Source: an uncultured Coriobacteriaceae bacterium
Lineage (GTDB): Bacteria > Actinomycetota > Coriobacteriia > Coriobacteriales > Coriobacteriaceae
Assembly (NCBI GenBank): GCA_944322305.1
Contig: CALUOP010000002.1
Span: 186,001 to 250,000, forward strand
DNA: 64,000 nucleotides
Direction of reading: 5' to 3'
Under the pieces are notes generated by a model that did no database searches, was not told the DNA's origin, and saw only the letters and a list, made by a program, of their open reading frames with translations. The stretch's first letter is position 1. The number at the start of each line of letters is the position of its first letter. Below are positions 1 through 8,475 of the stretch, in pieces. Position numbers and translations under genes: made by a program.

Positions 1-214
1 CGGTGCGGGCGTTGACTTTCACGACTACGACATCGTGGTGGTGAAGATGGGCTACCTGGACACCTACCTCATCCCCGAGACCGCCTACCACACCATGGCA
101 CTCACCGGCGGGCCGACGATCCAGCGCTCCGAGCACATTCCGTTCAAGCGCATCTTCCGCCCGATGTGGCCCGTGGACGAGATGGACGAGCTTATGTATA
201 TAGAGCGCTGCTAG
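1..214 (+). CDS. M81 family (MlrC-like) metallopeptidase, C-terminal fragment
   Basis: Only the last 70 codons are in the window; the reading frame enters at base 2 and ends at TAG 212-214. The visible protein contains DIVVVKMGYL and ends with FKRIFRPMWPVDEMDEL. This resembles the C-terminal domain of MlrC-type zinc peptidases, where a buried VVVK strand is followed by an RPxxPxD motif. These proteins were named for microcystin-linear peptide degradation, but most homologues have unknown substrates. The metal-binding half lies upstream of the window, so catalytic residues cannot be checked. The family call rests on a short tail. The gene is followed by the repeat array at 223-431. Confidence 0.55.
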   Translation, partial: GAGVDFHDYDIVVVKMGYLDTYLIPETAYHTMALTGGPTIQRSEHIPFKRIFRPMWPVDEMDELMYIERC

Positions 215-440
215 GACGCGCCGCATGCAGGTTGCTCCACACGCAGCGTTGCGCATGCGGCCGAGAAGCACCCGAAGTTCCGCATGCACCTCGTCTCACG
301 AAGTGCGTTGCGCATGCAAATTGCTCCATACGCGGGGTTGCGCATGCACGTTGTTTCTCTAAAACGCCGTTTTCGGGTTGTAGCTGATACGGTTTGCATG
401 CGCAGCGTTGGAGGGTAAACGGTTTGCATGCGGAACACGC
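215..440. repeat. 30-bp-phased GCATGC array (array A)
   Basis: The 364-bp gap before pcrA (215-578) carries seven GCATGC palindromes at 223, 253, 282, 312, 342, 396 and 426, so the spacing is 30, 29, 30, 30, 54 and 30. The left five mostly read GTTGCGCATGC; the right two read GCATGCG with the flank inverted. The pairs 342/396 and 312/426 are equidistant from a centre near 371, next to an AAAAC-GCC-GTTTT stem. The DNA between the cores is not conserved. No ORF with a ribosome-binding site is present. The rest of the gap holds the pcrA promoter. Confidence 0.8.
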
Positions 441-517
441 ACGGGGGCGGGGCGCGTCCGGGCGCTGTCCTCCGTGTGTTCTCTCCCGGAGGGTTTGTGG
501 CTCCGGGGGCGCGCGAG

Positions 518-544
518 TTTTGTGTCCGCACGGGCGGCTATACT
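518..544 (+). promoter_or_regulatory. Putative pcrA promoter
   Basis: A TATACT -10 hexamer lies at 539-544, 35 bp before the pcrA start. The -35 region is poor (TTTTGT at 518-523, 15-bp spacer). The same TATACT box precedes ppaC, the 11818 aminotransferase, topA and rplC. Confidence 0.45.
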
Positions 545-578
545 GGTTCCCGTTGAAAGCGAGGACCGGGAGACGCAC

Positions 579-3446
579 ATGCACGACATGCCTTGGGAGA
601 ACAACGCACACGCGGCCGCCGCTGCCGCAGGACAGGCGCCGCAGCCTCAGATGCCGCAGCAACCTGCGATGCCGCTGGCGTGGGACACCCCGGCGTCCGC
701 GTCTGCGCCGGCACCTGCACCCGCGGCGCGCCCGGAGGCCGCCGCGCCCCGTCCCGCCTGGCAGCCGCCGACGTTTCCTCCGCTTGACCTGGAGGGTCTG
801 AACCCGGCTCAGCGCGAGGCCGTCGAGACCACCGAGGGCCCGCTTTTGGTGCTTGCCGGCGCGGGCTCGGGCAAAACGCGCGTGCTGACCTACCGCATCG
901 CCCACATCGTGCGCGACCTCGACGTGCGCTCGTGGCGCATCTTGGCCATCACCTTCACCAACAAGGCCGCAGCCGAGATGCGCGAGCGCCTGCAGGCGCT
1001 GCTGCCCGGCGGCACGCGCGGCATGTGGGTGTGCACCTTCCATGCCATGTGCGTGCGCATCCTGCGCGAGGACGCCGACCTTCTCGGCTACACCGGCCAG
1101 TTCACCATCTACGATGACGACGATTCCCGCCGCATGGTGCGCGACATCATGAGCGCGCTCGGCATCGAGCAGAAGCAGTTCCCCGTGAACATGATCCGCA
1201 GTCGCATCAGCTCGGCCAAAAACGCCATGATCGGCCCGGACGAGTTCCAGCGCATGGCTTCCACGCCGCCCGAGCAGAAGGCCGCCCAGGTCTACCAGGA
1301 GCTCGAGCGCCGCCTGCGCGCCGCCAACGCCATGGACTTCGACGACCTGCTCGTGCGCGCGCTGGAGCTTCTGCGCACCCGCCCCGAGGTTCTCGAAAAG
1401 TACCAGGACCGCTTCCGCTACATCAGCGTGGACGAGTACCAGGACACCAACCACGTGCAGTACGAGATCGCCAACCTGCTCGCCGCCAAGCACCAGAATC
1501 TCATGGTGGTGGGCGACGACGACCAGTCCATTTACAGCTGGCGCGGCGCTGACATCTCCAACATCCTCGACTTCGAGAAGGACTTCCCCGCCGCACGCGT
1601 GGTCAAGCTCGAGCAGAACTACCGCTCGACCGGCCACATCCTGGCGGCGGCCAACGCCGTGGTGGCCAACAACAGCCGGCGCAAGGAGAAGCGCCTGTTC
1701 ACCGCGGCCGGCGACGGCGAGAAGATCCAGGCCTACCAGGCAAGCGACGAGCGGGACGAGGGCCGCTGGATCGCCGCCGAGATCGAGAAGCTCGTGCGCG
1801 CCAAGCGCTGTACCTACGACGACGTGGCCGTGTTCTACCGCACCAACGCGCAGTCGCGCATCCTGGAAGACATGTTCCTGCGCGCGGGCGTGCCGTACAA
1901 GATCGTGGGCGGCACGCGCTTCTTCGACCGTGCCGAGATCCGCGACGTCATGGCCTACCTCAAGATGGTGGTGAACCCCGCCGACGAGATGAGCGTCAAG
2001 CGCGTGGTCAACACGCCGCGCCGCGGCATCGGCTCCACCTCCATCGCCAAGATCGAGGGGCTGGCTGCCCAGTACCGCGTGAGCTTCTTCCAAGCCTGCG
2101 AGATGGCAACGGCCGAGACGGGGCTCTTCTCGGCCAAGGTGCGCAACGCCCTGGCCGACTTCACGCAGATCGTGCGCGAGGGGCGCCGGCTCGACGGTGA
2201 GCTCAAGGACGTGGTGGACCGCATCGTCGAGATGAGCGGCCTCATCCGCTCGCTCAAGGCCGAGGGCACGCCCGAGGCCGAGGGCCGCGTGGAGAACATT
2301 CAGGAATTCCTGGGCGTGGCGGCCGAGTTCGAGGAGAGCCACGAGGACATAGAGGGCACGCTGGAGAGCCTGGAGGAGCTGCGAGAGGCCGGCATCGCCG
2401 ATCTGCCTGCCCCGCCATTGGGGACGGGTACCAATGGCGGGTCGGAGAACGCCGGTGAGGGGGCGGAGGCAGGCGATCTGCCATTGGTGCCCGTCCCCAA
2501 TGACAGCGTGGGCGGGTCCGATCCGGTGGAGGCCGCCTACGGCCCGCTGGCCTGCGCCGCGCTCCCGGCGCTGATGGAGTGGCTCGCCCTGCGCTCGGAC
2601 CTAGACGCGCTGGCCGGCCAGACGCAGGCCATCACGATGATGACCGTGCACTCGGCCAAGGGCCTGGAGTTTCCCGTGGTGTTCGTGGCCGGCCTTGAGG
2701 AGGGCATCTTCCCGCACATCGCCGGCTTCGCCGACGACCCCGAGAAGCTGGAGGAGGAGCGGCGCCTGGCGTACGTGGCCATCACGCGCGCCCGCAAGCG
2801 GCTGTTCCTCACCTACGCCGCCACGCGCCGCACCTACGGCTCCACGCAGGCCAACCCGCGCAGCCGCTTTGTGAACGAGATCCCCGAGGAGCACATCGAG
2901 TTCTCGGGCATAGGCTCGGCGGGTTTCGAGGGCACCGGCTGGGAGAAGCGCGGCGACCGCCGCGGCACCTTCGGCAGCGGCCTGGGGTCTGACATGTACG
3001 GCGGGCACGTGTTCGGCTCGCACACGCGCTCTACCGGCGGGTCCGCCTCGGGTTCGACCTTTGGCAGCTCGGGCGGCGTGCGGCGCCACGGCGGCCCGGT
3101 GTCGGCCGAGGCTGGCGGCGGGGCCGTGCGCGGGCGCGGGGCTGCGTCCTCCGAGGGCGTGCGCACCTTCGGCGCGGGCAGCGCGCGCCGGGCTACGGGC
3201 GGCCGCATGAGCGCGGCCGAGGCGCTCGGCATGGCGGGCGGCGGCCACGCGGTCGAGCGGCGCCGCGCCGATCCCGCGCGCGCGGCCGAGACCTTCTCGG
3301 CCGGCGATGCCGTGCGCCACAAGACCTTCGGGCTGGGCGAGGTGCTCTCGGTCTCGGGCGACATGATCGAGGTGCGCTTCGAGAAGAGTGGCCAGACCAA
3401 GAAGCTCATGAAGGGCTTCGCACCTATCGTGAAGATCACGGGATAG
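579..3446 (+). CDS. pcrA: ATP-dependent DNA helicase UvrD/PcrA (SF1A)
   Basis: This is a 955-residue 3'-5' helicase for repair and displacement of protein-DNA roadblocks. The start ATG 579 follows GGGAGA. An Ala/Pro-rich N-terminal tail of about 65 residues precedes the Q motif. Walker A GAGSGKT is at residues 94-100, DEYQD (motif II) near 285, and the motif around VHSAKGLEFPVVF is intact. The C-terminus has a Gly/Ser/Arg-rich linker and a Tudor-like end domain (GDAVRHKTFGLGEV) that in PcrA contacts RNA polymerase. At about residues 612-642, in domain 2B, the frame runs through a palindromic repeat (2412-2504) encoding PLGTGT and PLVPVP. That segment is absent from typical PcrA, so it looks like an in-frame insertion. 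Family call is firm. Confidence 0.95.
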   Translation: MHDMPWENNAHAAAAAAGQAPQPQMPQQPAMPLAWDTPASASAPAPAPAARPEAAAPRPAWQPPTFPPLDLEGLNPAQREAVETTEGPLLVLAGAGSGKTRVLTYRIAHIVRDLDVRSWRILAITFTNKAAAEMRERLQALLPGGTRGMWVCTFHAMCVRILREDADLLGYTGQFTIYDDDDSRRMVRDIMSALGIEQKQFPVNMIRSRISSAKNAMIGPDEFQRMASTPPEQKAAQVYQELERRLRAANAMDFDDLLVRALELLRTRPEVLEKYQDRFRYISVDEYQDTNHVQYEIANLLAAKHQNLMVVGDDDQSIYSWRGADISNILDFEKDFPAARVVKLEQNYRSTGHILAAANAVVANNSRRKEKRLFTAAGDGEKIQAYQASDERDEGRWIAAEIEKLVRAKRCTYDDVAVFYRTNAQSRILEDMFLRAGVPYKIVGGTRFFDRAEIRDVMAYLKMVVNPADEMSVKRVVNTPRRGIGSTSIAKIEGLAAQYRVSFFQACEMATAETGLFSAKVRNALADFTQIVREGRRLDGELKDVVDRIVEMSGLIRSLKAEGTPEAEGRVENIQEFLGVAAEFEESHEDIEGTLESLEELREAGIADLPAPPLGTGTNGGSENAGEGAEAGDLPLVPVPNDSVGGSDPVEAAYGPLACAALPALMEWLALRSDLDALAGQTQAITMMTVHSAKGLEFPVVFVAGLEEGIFPHIAGFADDPEKLEEERRLAYVAITRARKRLFLTYAATRRTYGSTQANPRSRFVNEIPEEHIEFSGIGSAGFEGTGWEKRGDRRGTFGSGLGSDMYGGHVFGSHTRSTGGSASGSTFGSSGGVRRHGGPVSAEAGGGAVRGRGAASSEGVRTFGAGSARRATGGRMSAAEALGMAGGGHAVERRRADPARAAETFSAGDAVRHKTFGLGEVLSVSGDMIEVRFEKSGQTKKLMKGFAPIVKITG
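2412..2504. repeat. Palindromic element family P, copy 1 (inside pcrA)
   Basis: Inverted arms 2414-2437 and 2479-2502 share the core CATTGGGGACGGG followed by ACCAATGGC, separated by about 40 bp. The same arms recur in intergenic copies at 13908-13979 and 31967-32034. This copy lies within a coding sequence and keeps the frame open. Confidence 0.85.
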
Positions 3447-3450
3447 GGGA

Positions 3451-3555
3451 GCGCGCGGGCAGACAAAAAGCACGCGGGCAGACGAAAGGCGCGGGTAGAC
3501 GAAGCGCCTGAGCAAGCAGCGGGCGGCTGCGGCAAAAGCTGCGCCGCCCGCTGTT
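3451..3555 (+). terminator. Short direct repeats and terminator-like hairpin after pcrA
   Basis: Three copies of CGCGGG(C/T)AGAC start at 3454, 3473 and 3490. They are followed by a stem AGCGGGCGGC / GCCGCCCGCT (3518-3527 with 3543-3552). There is no clean T-run, so termination is plausible but not certain. Confidence 0.45.
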
Positions 3556-3672
3556 CGCCTGCCGACACAAACAACGGTTGCACCGCAGCGTTCTCCTCTG
3601 GCGGCGGAGCGCTCTGGCCTAAAATAATGGCACAGTCGCAATGCAGTTTTCGGCATACGGGGAGGACGGCAT

Positions 3673-5007
3673 ATGGCAACACGGCATGCTCGCGCGCAGG
3701 GGGCGCAGGCTCCGCGAGGACTCCGCCTTGACTGGCGGCGCGAGACCCCGATCAGCCGGGCATCGTTTTCGGCGCTTGCCGCCGCGGCGCTCTGCGGCGT
3801 TTCCGCTGCGGCATTGGGCCTTACGGGCTGCAGCGGCGAGAACGGTTCGGCAACGCAGGCCGACCCGCGCCCCGGTTCCGCGCTGCCCCCGGTGAGCGAC
3901 CCGTCCCGCGAGCCCGAGGCCGAGCCCGAGCCCACGGCCGAGGAGCTTCTCGCCCGGCGGGTGGCAGAGAAGCTCGACGCCATGACCTTGGAGCAAAAGG
4001 TCGCGCAGCTGTTCATCGTGCGTCCCGAGGCGCTCACCGGCGTGGGGCTCGTTACCGCCGCGGGGGAGACCACGCGCAACGCGCTTGAGCAGATGCCGGT
4101 GGGCGGCCTGGTGTACTTTGCCGACAACCTCCGAAGCGAGGAGCAGACGCGCGCCATGCTGGCGAACACGCAGGCTTACGCCCGCGAGCTGAGCGGCCTG
4201 CCGGTGTTTCTGTGCGTGGACGAGGAGGGCGGCACGGTGAGCCGCGTGGGTGGGAACCCGGGCTTTGCCGTGGAGAACGTGGGCAACATGTGCGACGTCG
4301 GCGCAACCGGCGATGCCAGCGAGGCGTACCGCGTGGCGCAGCGCATCGGCACCTACCTTGTCGACCTGGGCTTCAACGTAGATTTCGCCCCGGACGCCGA
4401 CATCGCCAACAATCCCGAGAGCGCCACGATGGCGCTGCGCGCGTTCGGCTCTGCGGCCGATGTCGTGGCGCCCATGGTCGCGGCGCAGGTGCGCGGCTTT
4501 ACCGATGCGGGCGTCCTGTGCGCCGCCAAGCACTTCCCGGGCATCGGCGGGGCCGAGGGCGACAGCCACAACACGGCGATCTATTCGTACAAAACGGCCG
4601 ACGAGATGGCCTCCGAGGAGCTCAAGCCGTTTCAGGCGGCTATAGGCGAGGGCGTTCCCCTGGTGATGGTGGGGCACCTGTCCTGCCCGGCCGTCACCGG
4701 CGACGACGACCCGGCGAGCATCTCTGCCGAGGTGGTGACGGGGCTTCTGCGCGACCGGCTGGGCTACCAGGGGATCGTGGTGACTGACTCGATGGCTATG
4801 GGCGCGGCGACCTCGACGCTTTCCGCCGACCGCCTGGCGGTGGAGGCGGTGAAGGCCGGGGTCGACATCGTGCTCATGCCGGAGGACTTCCACGCGGCGT
4901 ACCGCGGCGTCCTCGACGCCGTGGCGTCGGGCGAGGTTGACGGCGAGCGCATCGACGAGTCGGTCGGGCGCATCTTGTCCGTGAAGCTCGGGCGCCTTGA
5001 GGGCTGA
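3673..5007 (+). CDS. nagZ: Glycoside hydrolase family 3 lipoprotein (NagZ-like beta-N-acetylhexosaminidase)
   Basis: The protein has 444 residues. ATG 3673 is preceded by GGAGGA. The N-terminus holds a basic stretch, a hydrophobic segment and a lipobox ending LTGC, so the enzyme is probably membrane-anchored outside the cell; classical NagZ of Gram-negatives is cytoplasmic. The family substrate-site loop KHFPG is at residue 286 and continues GIGGAEGDSHN. The catalytic Asp is D372 in TDSMAMG. NagZ enzymes release N-acetylglucosamine from muropeptides, so a role in peptidoglycan turnover or glycan scavenging is likely. The loop reads GIGG where GHG is usual. It is monocistronic, ends in TGA, and has a TACAAT box downstream that belongs to the next gene. 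Confidence 0.85.
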   Translation: MATRHARAQGAQAPRGLRLDWRRETPISRASFSALAAAALCGVSAAALGLTGCSGENGSATQADPRPGSALPPVSDPSREPEAEPEPTAEELLARRVAEKLDAMTLEQKVAQLFIVRPEALTGVGLVTAAGETTRNALEQMPVGGLVYFADNLRSEEQTRAMLANTQAYARELSGLPVFLCVDEEGGTVSRVGGNPGFAVENVGNMCDVGATGDASEAYRVAQRIGTYLVDLGFNVDFAPDADIANNPESATMALRAFGSAADVVAPMVAAQVRGFTDAGVLCAAKHFPGIGGAEGDSHNTAIYSYKTADEMASEELKPFQAAIGEGVPLVMVGHLSCPAVTGDDDPASISAEVVTGLLRDRLGYQGIVVTDSMAMGAATSTLSADRLAVEAVKAGVDIVLMPEDFHAAYRGVLDAVASGEVDGERIDESVGRILSVKLGRLEG

Positions 5008-5070
5008 GGTGGGGCTTACCGTCGCGGCGTGTTTGCCGTCCTTGTCGCGTTGGGGTCGGGCGTTCGACGG

Positions 5071-5076
5071 TACAAT
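5071..5076 (+). promoter_or_regulatory. Putative -10 box for the 5166 gene
   Basis: TACAAT 95 bp upstream of the start. The interval carries an inverted repeat, CGCCGC near 5109 with GCGGCG near 5138, giving a structured 5' leader. There is no convincing -35 hexamer. Confidence 0.3.
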
Positions 5077-5165
5077 AACGAGTATCTGAGCCAAGACTCA
5101 ACAGACCGCGCCGCTGCGGGCCGTTTTGCGGGCCGAGGCGGCGTGGTTGCGATAAGGACGTGCGT

Positions 5166-7319
5166 ATGAAATGTGAGAAGTGCGGCGCCGAGATCGAGTG
5201 GGGCGACCGGTTCTGCGGGAACTGCGGGGCTCCGACGCACCTGCCGCAGTTTTGCGCGGCGTGCGGCGCGCGCGTGCCCGACGGGCAAGACGTGTGCCCG
5301 GCCTGCGGCACGCCGCTTGAGGGCGCCCGCGTTGAGGCAGAGAAAGACGAGCAGGACTCCGCTCCCGCCGAGAGCGCGGGCACCGAGAGCTCGGATGCCG
5401 AGGGCGTTGCGGGTGCCGAGCCGGCAGAGCTTGCGCCTGCAGTTGAGGGCGAGGGGGGCGCTGACCAGGACGCTGCGGATGGCGCAGATGCCGGCCCGGG
5501 TGAGCCCGCGCCCGCGGCTGCCGGGCTGGCTTCGGCGGCGGACGCTCCCGAGGCCGACGACACGGCCGCCGCTGCCGCCGGCGAGGATCTGGTGGTTGAG
5601 GAGATCGCCGCGTCCGAGCCGGTCGCGGTGGTGGAACGCGGAGCCCGCGCGTTTTGGGACGAGCCCGCGCCCGACCTGCCGGACAGCGACCTCGCCGGGG
5701 ACGGCGCGGACGATGCGACGCGCCTGCTTCCCGTAGACGGGGACGCGTCGGCCGTCGACGCTGCGTCTCCGAAAACCGCCCAGCCCGAAAGCCTTGCGCC
5801 AGGCGACACGACCGCCGAGGGCACCGCTGCGGCAACGCCTGCCGCCGAGGACGCCGCAACGGCGGCCGACGCCGGCCAGCCCGCGTCCCCTGACGACGCG
5901 CCCGCAGGCAAGCGCGGCGCGCACGCGTGGGGCCGCACCGAGGACGACGCGCTCTTCTCGGGCTTCGACCCTTTGAGCGAGGACAGCACGCGCGCCTACA
6001 TAGACGCGATTATCGCTCAACACGAGCAGAAGAGCCTGGGCGAGAACATCGCGCTCGGCGAGGTGGCGGCGTTTGAGGGTCGCCACGCGGCGGACGAGGC
6101 CCCGGCGGCCGGCGCCGCCCACGCTGCGGAGCCAGCCGAAGGCGATTCCACGGCGGTGCTTCCGGTGCATGACGACGCCGCTAAGACCGCGGAGCTCTCC
6201 GTTGCCGACGGCGCGCCGTCGCGCACGATGCAGCTGCCCGTTGAGCCGCCCGCGCCAAAGCGCTCCCTGCGCGCGAGCCTGCCCGACCTGCCCAAGCCCG
6301 CGCTGCCCGATTTGCCCAAACCCACCTTGCCCGAGCTTCCCACCCTGCGTGAGCTGCGCAACCTTCCGCAGCTTGCCGCGCTGCCGCGCTTCGCCGTCCC
6401 TGCGGCGGCCGTCGCCGTGGTGCTGGTGGGCGTGGTTGCGGCCGCGGCCGTGACGGGCGGCTTCGGCGCGCTGACCCCGCAGGGCGACCCGGTTGCGGTG
6501 GTGGCGGGCTCGGAGGCCCCGGCGTCCGACGCCGATCAGGCCGCGCCGGAGGTGCGCGACACGGTCAACGACTACTCCTGGGAAGAGCTCTCCGCGATCT
6601 CGGCGCTTATCGCCCGGGCGTCAACAGACGACGAGGGCCGAGAGGTCGCCGCGCGCTACCACCTCTGCGCCGCCGACGGCACCCTCGACGGCACCCAGGT
6701 GAAGCAGGTCACGCTTGCCGACGGCACCGAGACCACGGTGCAGGTGGCGGGCTTTAGGCACGACGCGCGCGCCGACGGCCAGGGGGTGGCGGGCGTCAGC
6801 TTCTTGTTTAGCGAGGCGGTGGCGAGCCACGTGTACAACACCGACAACAGCAACGCCGGCGGCTGGGAGCAAAGCGAGCTGCGCACCTGGCTTAACACCT
6901 CGTTTTCCAACCAGCTCCCCAGCGATCTGCAGAACGTGATCGTGGCGGCGAACAAGGCAACCAACAACGCCGGGTACGCCTCCGACCCCACGGCTGTTTC
7001 CGACACCTCGGACAAGCTGTGGCTGCCGTCGCTGTGCGAGCTGGTGGGCACGCAGGAGTCCAGCAGCGGCGAGTCGGCGGTGGTGTACAACGCCGAGGGC
7101 ACGCGCTACCAGCTGTTCGCTGACGCCGAGGCCGCGGGCACCTCCGACGCGCTGATGGTGCGCGGCATGGCGGGGGAGGACGGCGCGGTCTCGTGGTGGG
7201 AGCGCTCGCCGTACCCGGCGGACAACTACTGCGCGCTGTCGGTCAACGACGACGGCGCGCCCGGCTACTACCGCGGCACCTACCGCGAACTGGGCGTGGT
7301 ACCGGGCTTCTGCCTGTAA
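5166..7319 (+). CDS. Zinc-ribbon membrane protein with extracytoplasmic DUF6273 domain
   Basis: The protein has 717 residues. ATG 5166 is chosen over GTG 5160 because AAGGA ends 7 bases before it. The N-terminus carries two C4 zinc ribbons (CEKCG...CGNCG and CAACG...CPACG). Next come about 330 residues rich in Ala, Asp, Glu and Pro, then a proline-rich PDLPKP repeat. One transmembrane segment lies at about 411-436 (PAAAVAVVLVGVV). The C-terminal 200 residues form a DUF6273 domain with NTSF, WLPSLCELVG and WWERSPYP. Zinc ribbons inside and DUF6273 outside suggest a surface protein with a cytosolic sensor or scaffold head. Function is unknown. It is a single gene, flanked by hairpins. Confidence 0.75.
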   Translation: MKCEKCGAEIEWGDRFCGNCGAPTHLPQFCAACGARVPDGQDVCPACGTPLEGARVEAEKDEQDSAPAESAGTESSDAEGVAGAEPAELAPAVEGEGGADQDAADGADAGPGEPAPAAAGLASAADAPEADDTAAAAAGEDLVVEEIAASEPVAVVERGARAFWDEPAPDLPDSDLAGDGADDATRLLPVDGDASAVDAASPKTAQPESLAPGDTTAEGTAAATPAAEDAATAADAGQPASPDDAPAGKRGAHAWGRTEDDALFSGFDPLSEDSTRAYIDAIIAQHEQKSLGENIALGEVAAFEGRHAADEAPAAGAAHAAEPAEGDSTAVLPVHDDAAKTAELSVADGAPSRTMQLPVEPPAPKRSLRASLPDLPKPALPDLPKPTLPELPTLRELRNLPQLAALPRFAVPAAAVAVVLVGVVAAAAVTGGFGALTPQGDPVAVVAGSEAPASDADQAAPEVRDTVNDYSWEELSAISALIARASTDDEGREVAARYHLCAADGTLDGTQVKQVTLADGTETTVQVAGFRHDARADGQGVAGVSFLFSEAVASHVYNTDNSNAGGWEQSELRTWLNTSFSNQLPSDLQNVIVAANKATNNAGYASDPTAVSDTSDKLWLPSLCELVGTQESSSGESAVVYNAEGTRYQLFADAEAAGTSDALMVRGMAGEDGAVSWWERSPYPADNYCALSVNDDGAPGYYRGTYRELGVVPGFCL

Positions 7320-7341
7320 CGCGCAAAAGATGATCTGGGCC

Positions 7342-7378
7342 GGCCGGCGCCTGGGGGCGAGAATCCCCGGCGCCGGCC
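7342..7378 (+). terminator. GC-rich stem-loop after the DUF6273 gene
   Basis: Perfect stem GGCCGGCGCC / GGCGCCGGCC (7342-7351 with 7369-7378), with an inner GGGG/CCCC pairing. No T-run follows. It is probably a transcript-end structure. Confidence 0.5.
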
Positions 7379-7442
7379 GCTTCACCGGGGTGCGCTTGGC
7401 CGCGCCGGGCGCCGCACGTGCGCGTCCGCACGCTGCCGCGCG

Positions 7443-7471
7443 TTCAAACCGCGTTCTTCTCGCGCTATACT
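7443..7471 (+). promoter_or_regulatory. ppaC promoter
   Basis: TTCAAA (7443-7448), a 17-bp spacer, then TATACT (7466-7471). The predicted start site leaves a leader of about 65 nt ending in an AGAGGAGAAGG ribosome-binding site. Confidence 0.6.
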
Positions 7472-7542
7472 GAACGGGAAAGGTGGCTGCCGGGATTGTC
7501 CGGCGCCGCCTCCCACCTTTGTGTAGAGGAGAAGGGAATTCC

Positions 7543-8475
7543 ATGAGCACGGTTTACGTATTCGGCCATCAGAACCCCGACAACGACGCCATCATGTCCG
7601 CCGTCGTGCTGGCGCAGCTGCTTAACCAGGTCAACTTCAACGGCGACACCTACGAGGCCCGCCGTCTGGGCCCGCTTCCCGCTGAGACCGAGAAGCTCCT
7701 GGCCGAGACCGACACGCCCAAGCCCCGCCTGCTGAGCGCCATCAAGGAGAAGGCCACCCCGCAGCAGGTTGTTCTGACCGACCACAACGAGCCCGGCCAG
7801 TCGGTCGAGGGCCTCGAGCACGCGCAGATCATCGGCGTGGTGGACCATCACCGCTTCGGCGACTTCTCCACTGCCGCGCCGCTGCACATCATGGCGCTGC
7901 CGTGGGGCTCCAGCTGCACGATCGTGACCTGGCTGTTCGGCATCCTGGGCCAGAAGCCCACCGACGCGCAGGCCAAGCTGCTGCTCGCGGCCATGATGAC
8001 CGACACCCTCATGCTCAAGAGCCCCACCACCACCGACTTCGACCGCCTGTTCGCCGCCCAGCTGGGCGAGCAGCTCGGCGTCGATCCGGTGAAGTTCGGC
8101 ATGGAGGTGTTCCTGTCCCGTCCGTCTGGCTCCTTCACACCCGAGCAGATGGTGGGCAACGACATCAAGATGTTCGAGGTCGGCGGCAAGAAGCTGCTCA
8201 TCGGCCAGTACGAGACCGTGGACAAGAGCCGCGCTCTCGGCATGATCCCCGAGATCCGCAAGGCTATGGCTGCTTACCAGAAGAAGCAGAAGGCCGACGG
8301 CATCGTGCTGTGCATCACCGACATCATGGAGGAGGGCTCCCAGGTGCTGCTGGAGGGCGACACCGCCGCGGCGCAGAAGGGCCTCAAGATCGAGGACGTG
8401 GCCGAGGGCGTGTGGATGCCCGGCGTGCTGTCGCGCAAGAAGCAGGTGGCGGCGCCCATTCTCGCAGCCAATTAA
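7543..8475 (+). CDS. ppaC: Manganese-dependent inorganic pyrophosphatase (family II)
   Basis: The protein has 310 residues, the normal length for PpaC. It hydrolyses pyrophosphate to two phosphates in the cytoplasm. The DHH fold is clear: HQNPDND at residues 9-15 (metal ligands H9, D13, D15), the DHH signature at 101-103, and a C-terminal DHHA2 domain with SRPSGS and the substrate-binding SRKKQ near the end. The start ATG 7543 follows a strong AGGAGAAGGG. It is a single-gene unit with its own promoter. The call is unambiguous. Confidence 0.95.
   Translation: MSTVYVFGHQNPDNDAIMSAVVLAQLLNQVNFNGDTYEARRLGPLPAETEKLLAETDTPKPRLLSAIKEKATPQQVVLTDHNEPGQSVEGLEHAQIIGVVDHHRFGDFSTAAPLHIMALPWGSSCTIVTWLFGILGQKPTDAQAKLLLAAMMTDTLMLKSPTTTDFDRLFAAQLGEQLGVDPVKFGMEVFLSRPSGSFTPEQMVGNDIKMFEVGGKKLLIGQYETVDKSRALGMIPEIRKAMAAYQKKQKADGIVLCITDIMEEGSQVLLEGDTAAAQKGLKIEDVAEGVWMPGVLSRKKQVAAPILAAN

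Noticed and set aside
192-2342. Very long open frames antisense to real genes (here opposite pcrA, and likewise opposite topA, secA and rnr)
   Set aside because: High-GC codon bias opens the opposite frames. They lack ribosome-binding sites and protein family motifs, while the plus-strand genes are certain.
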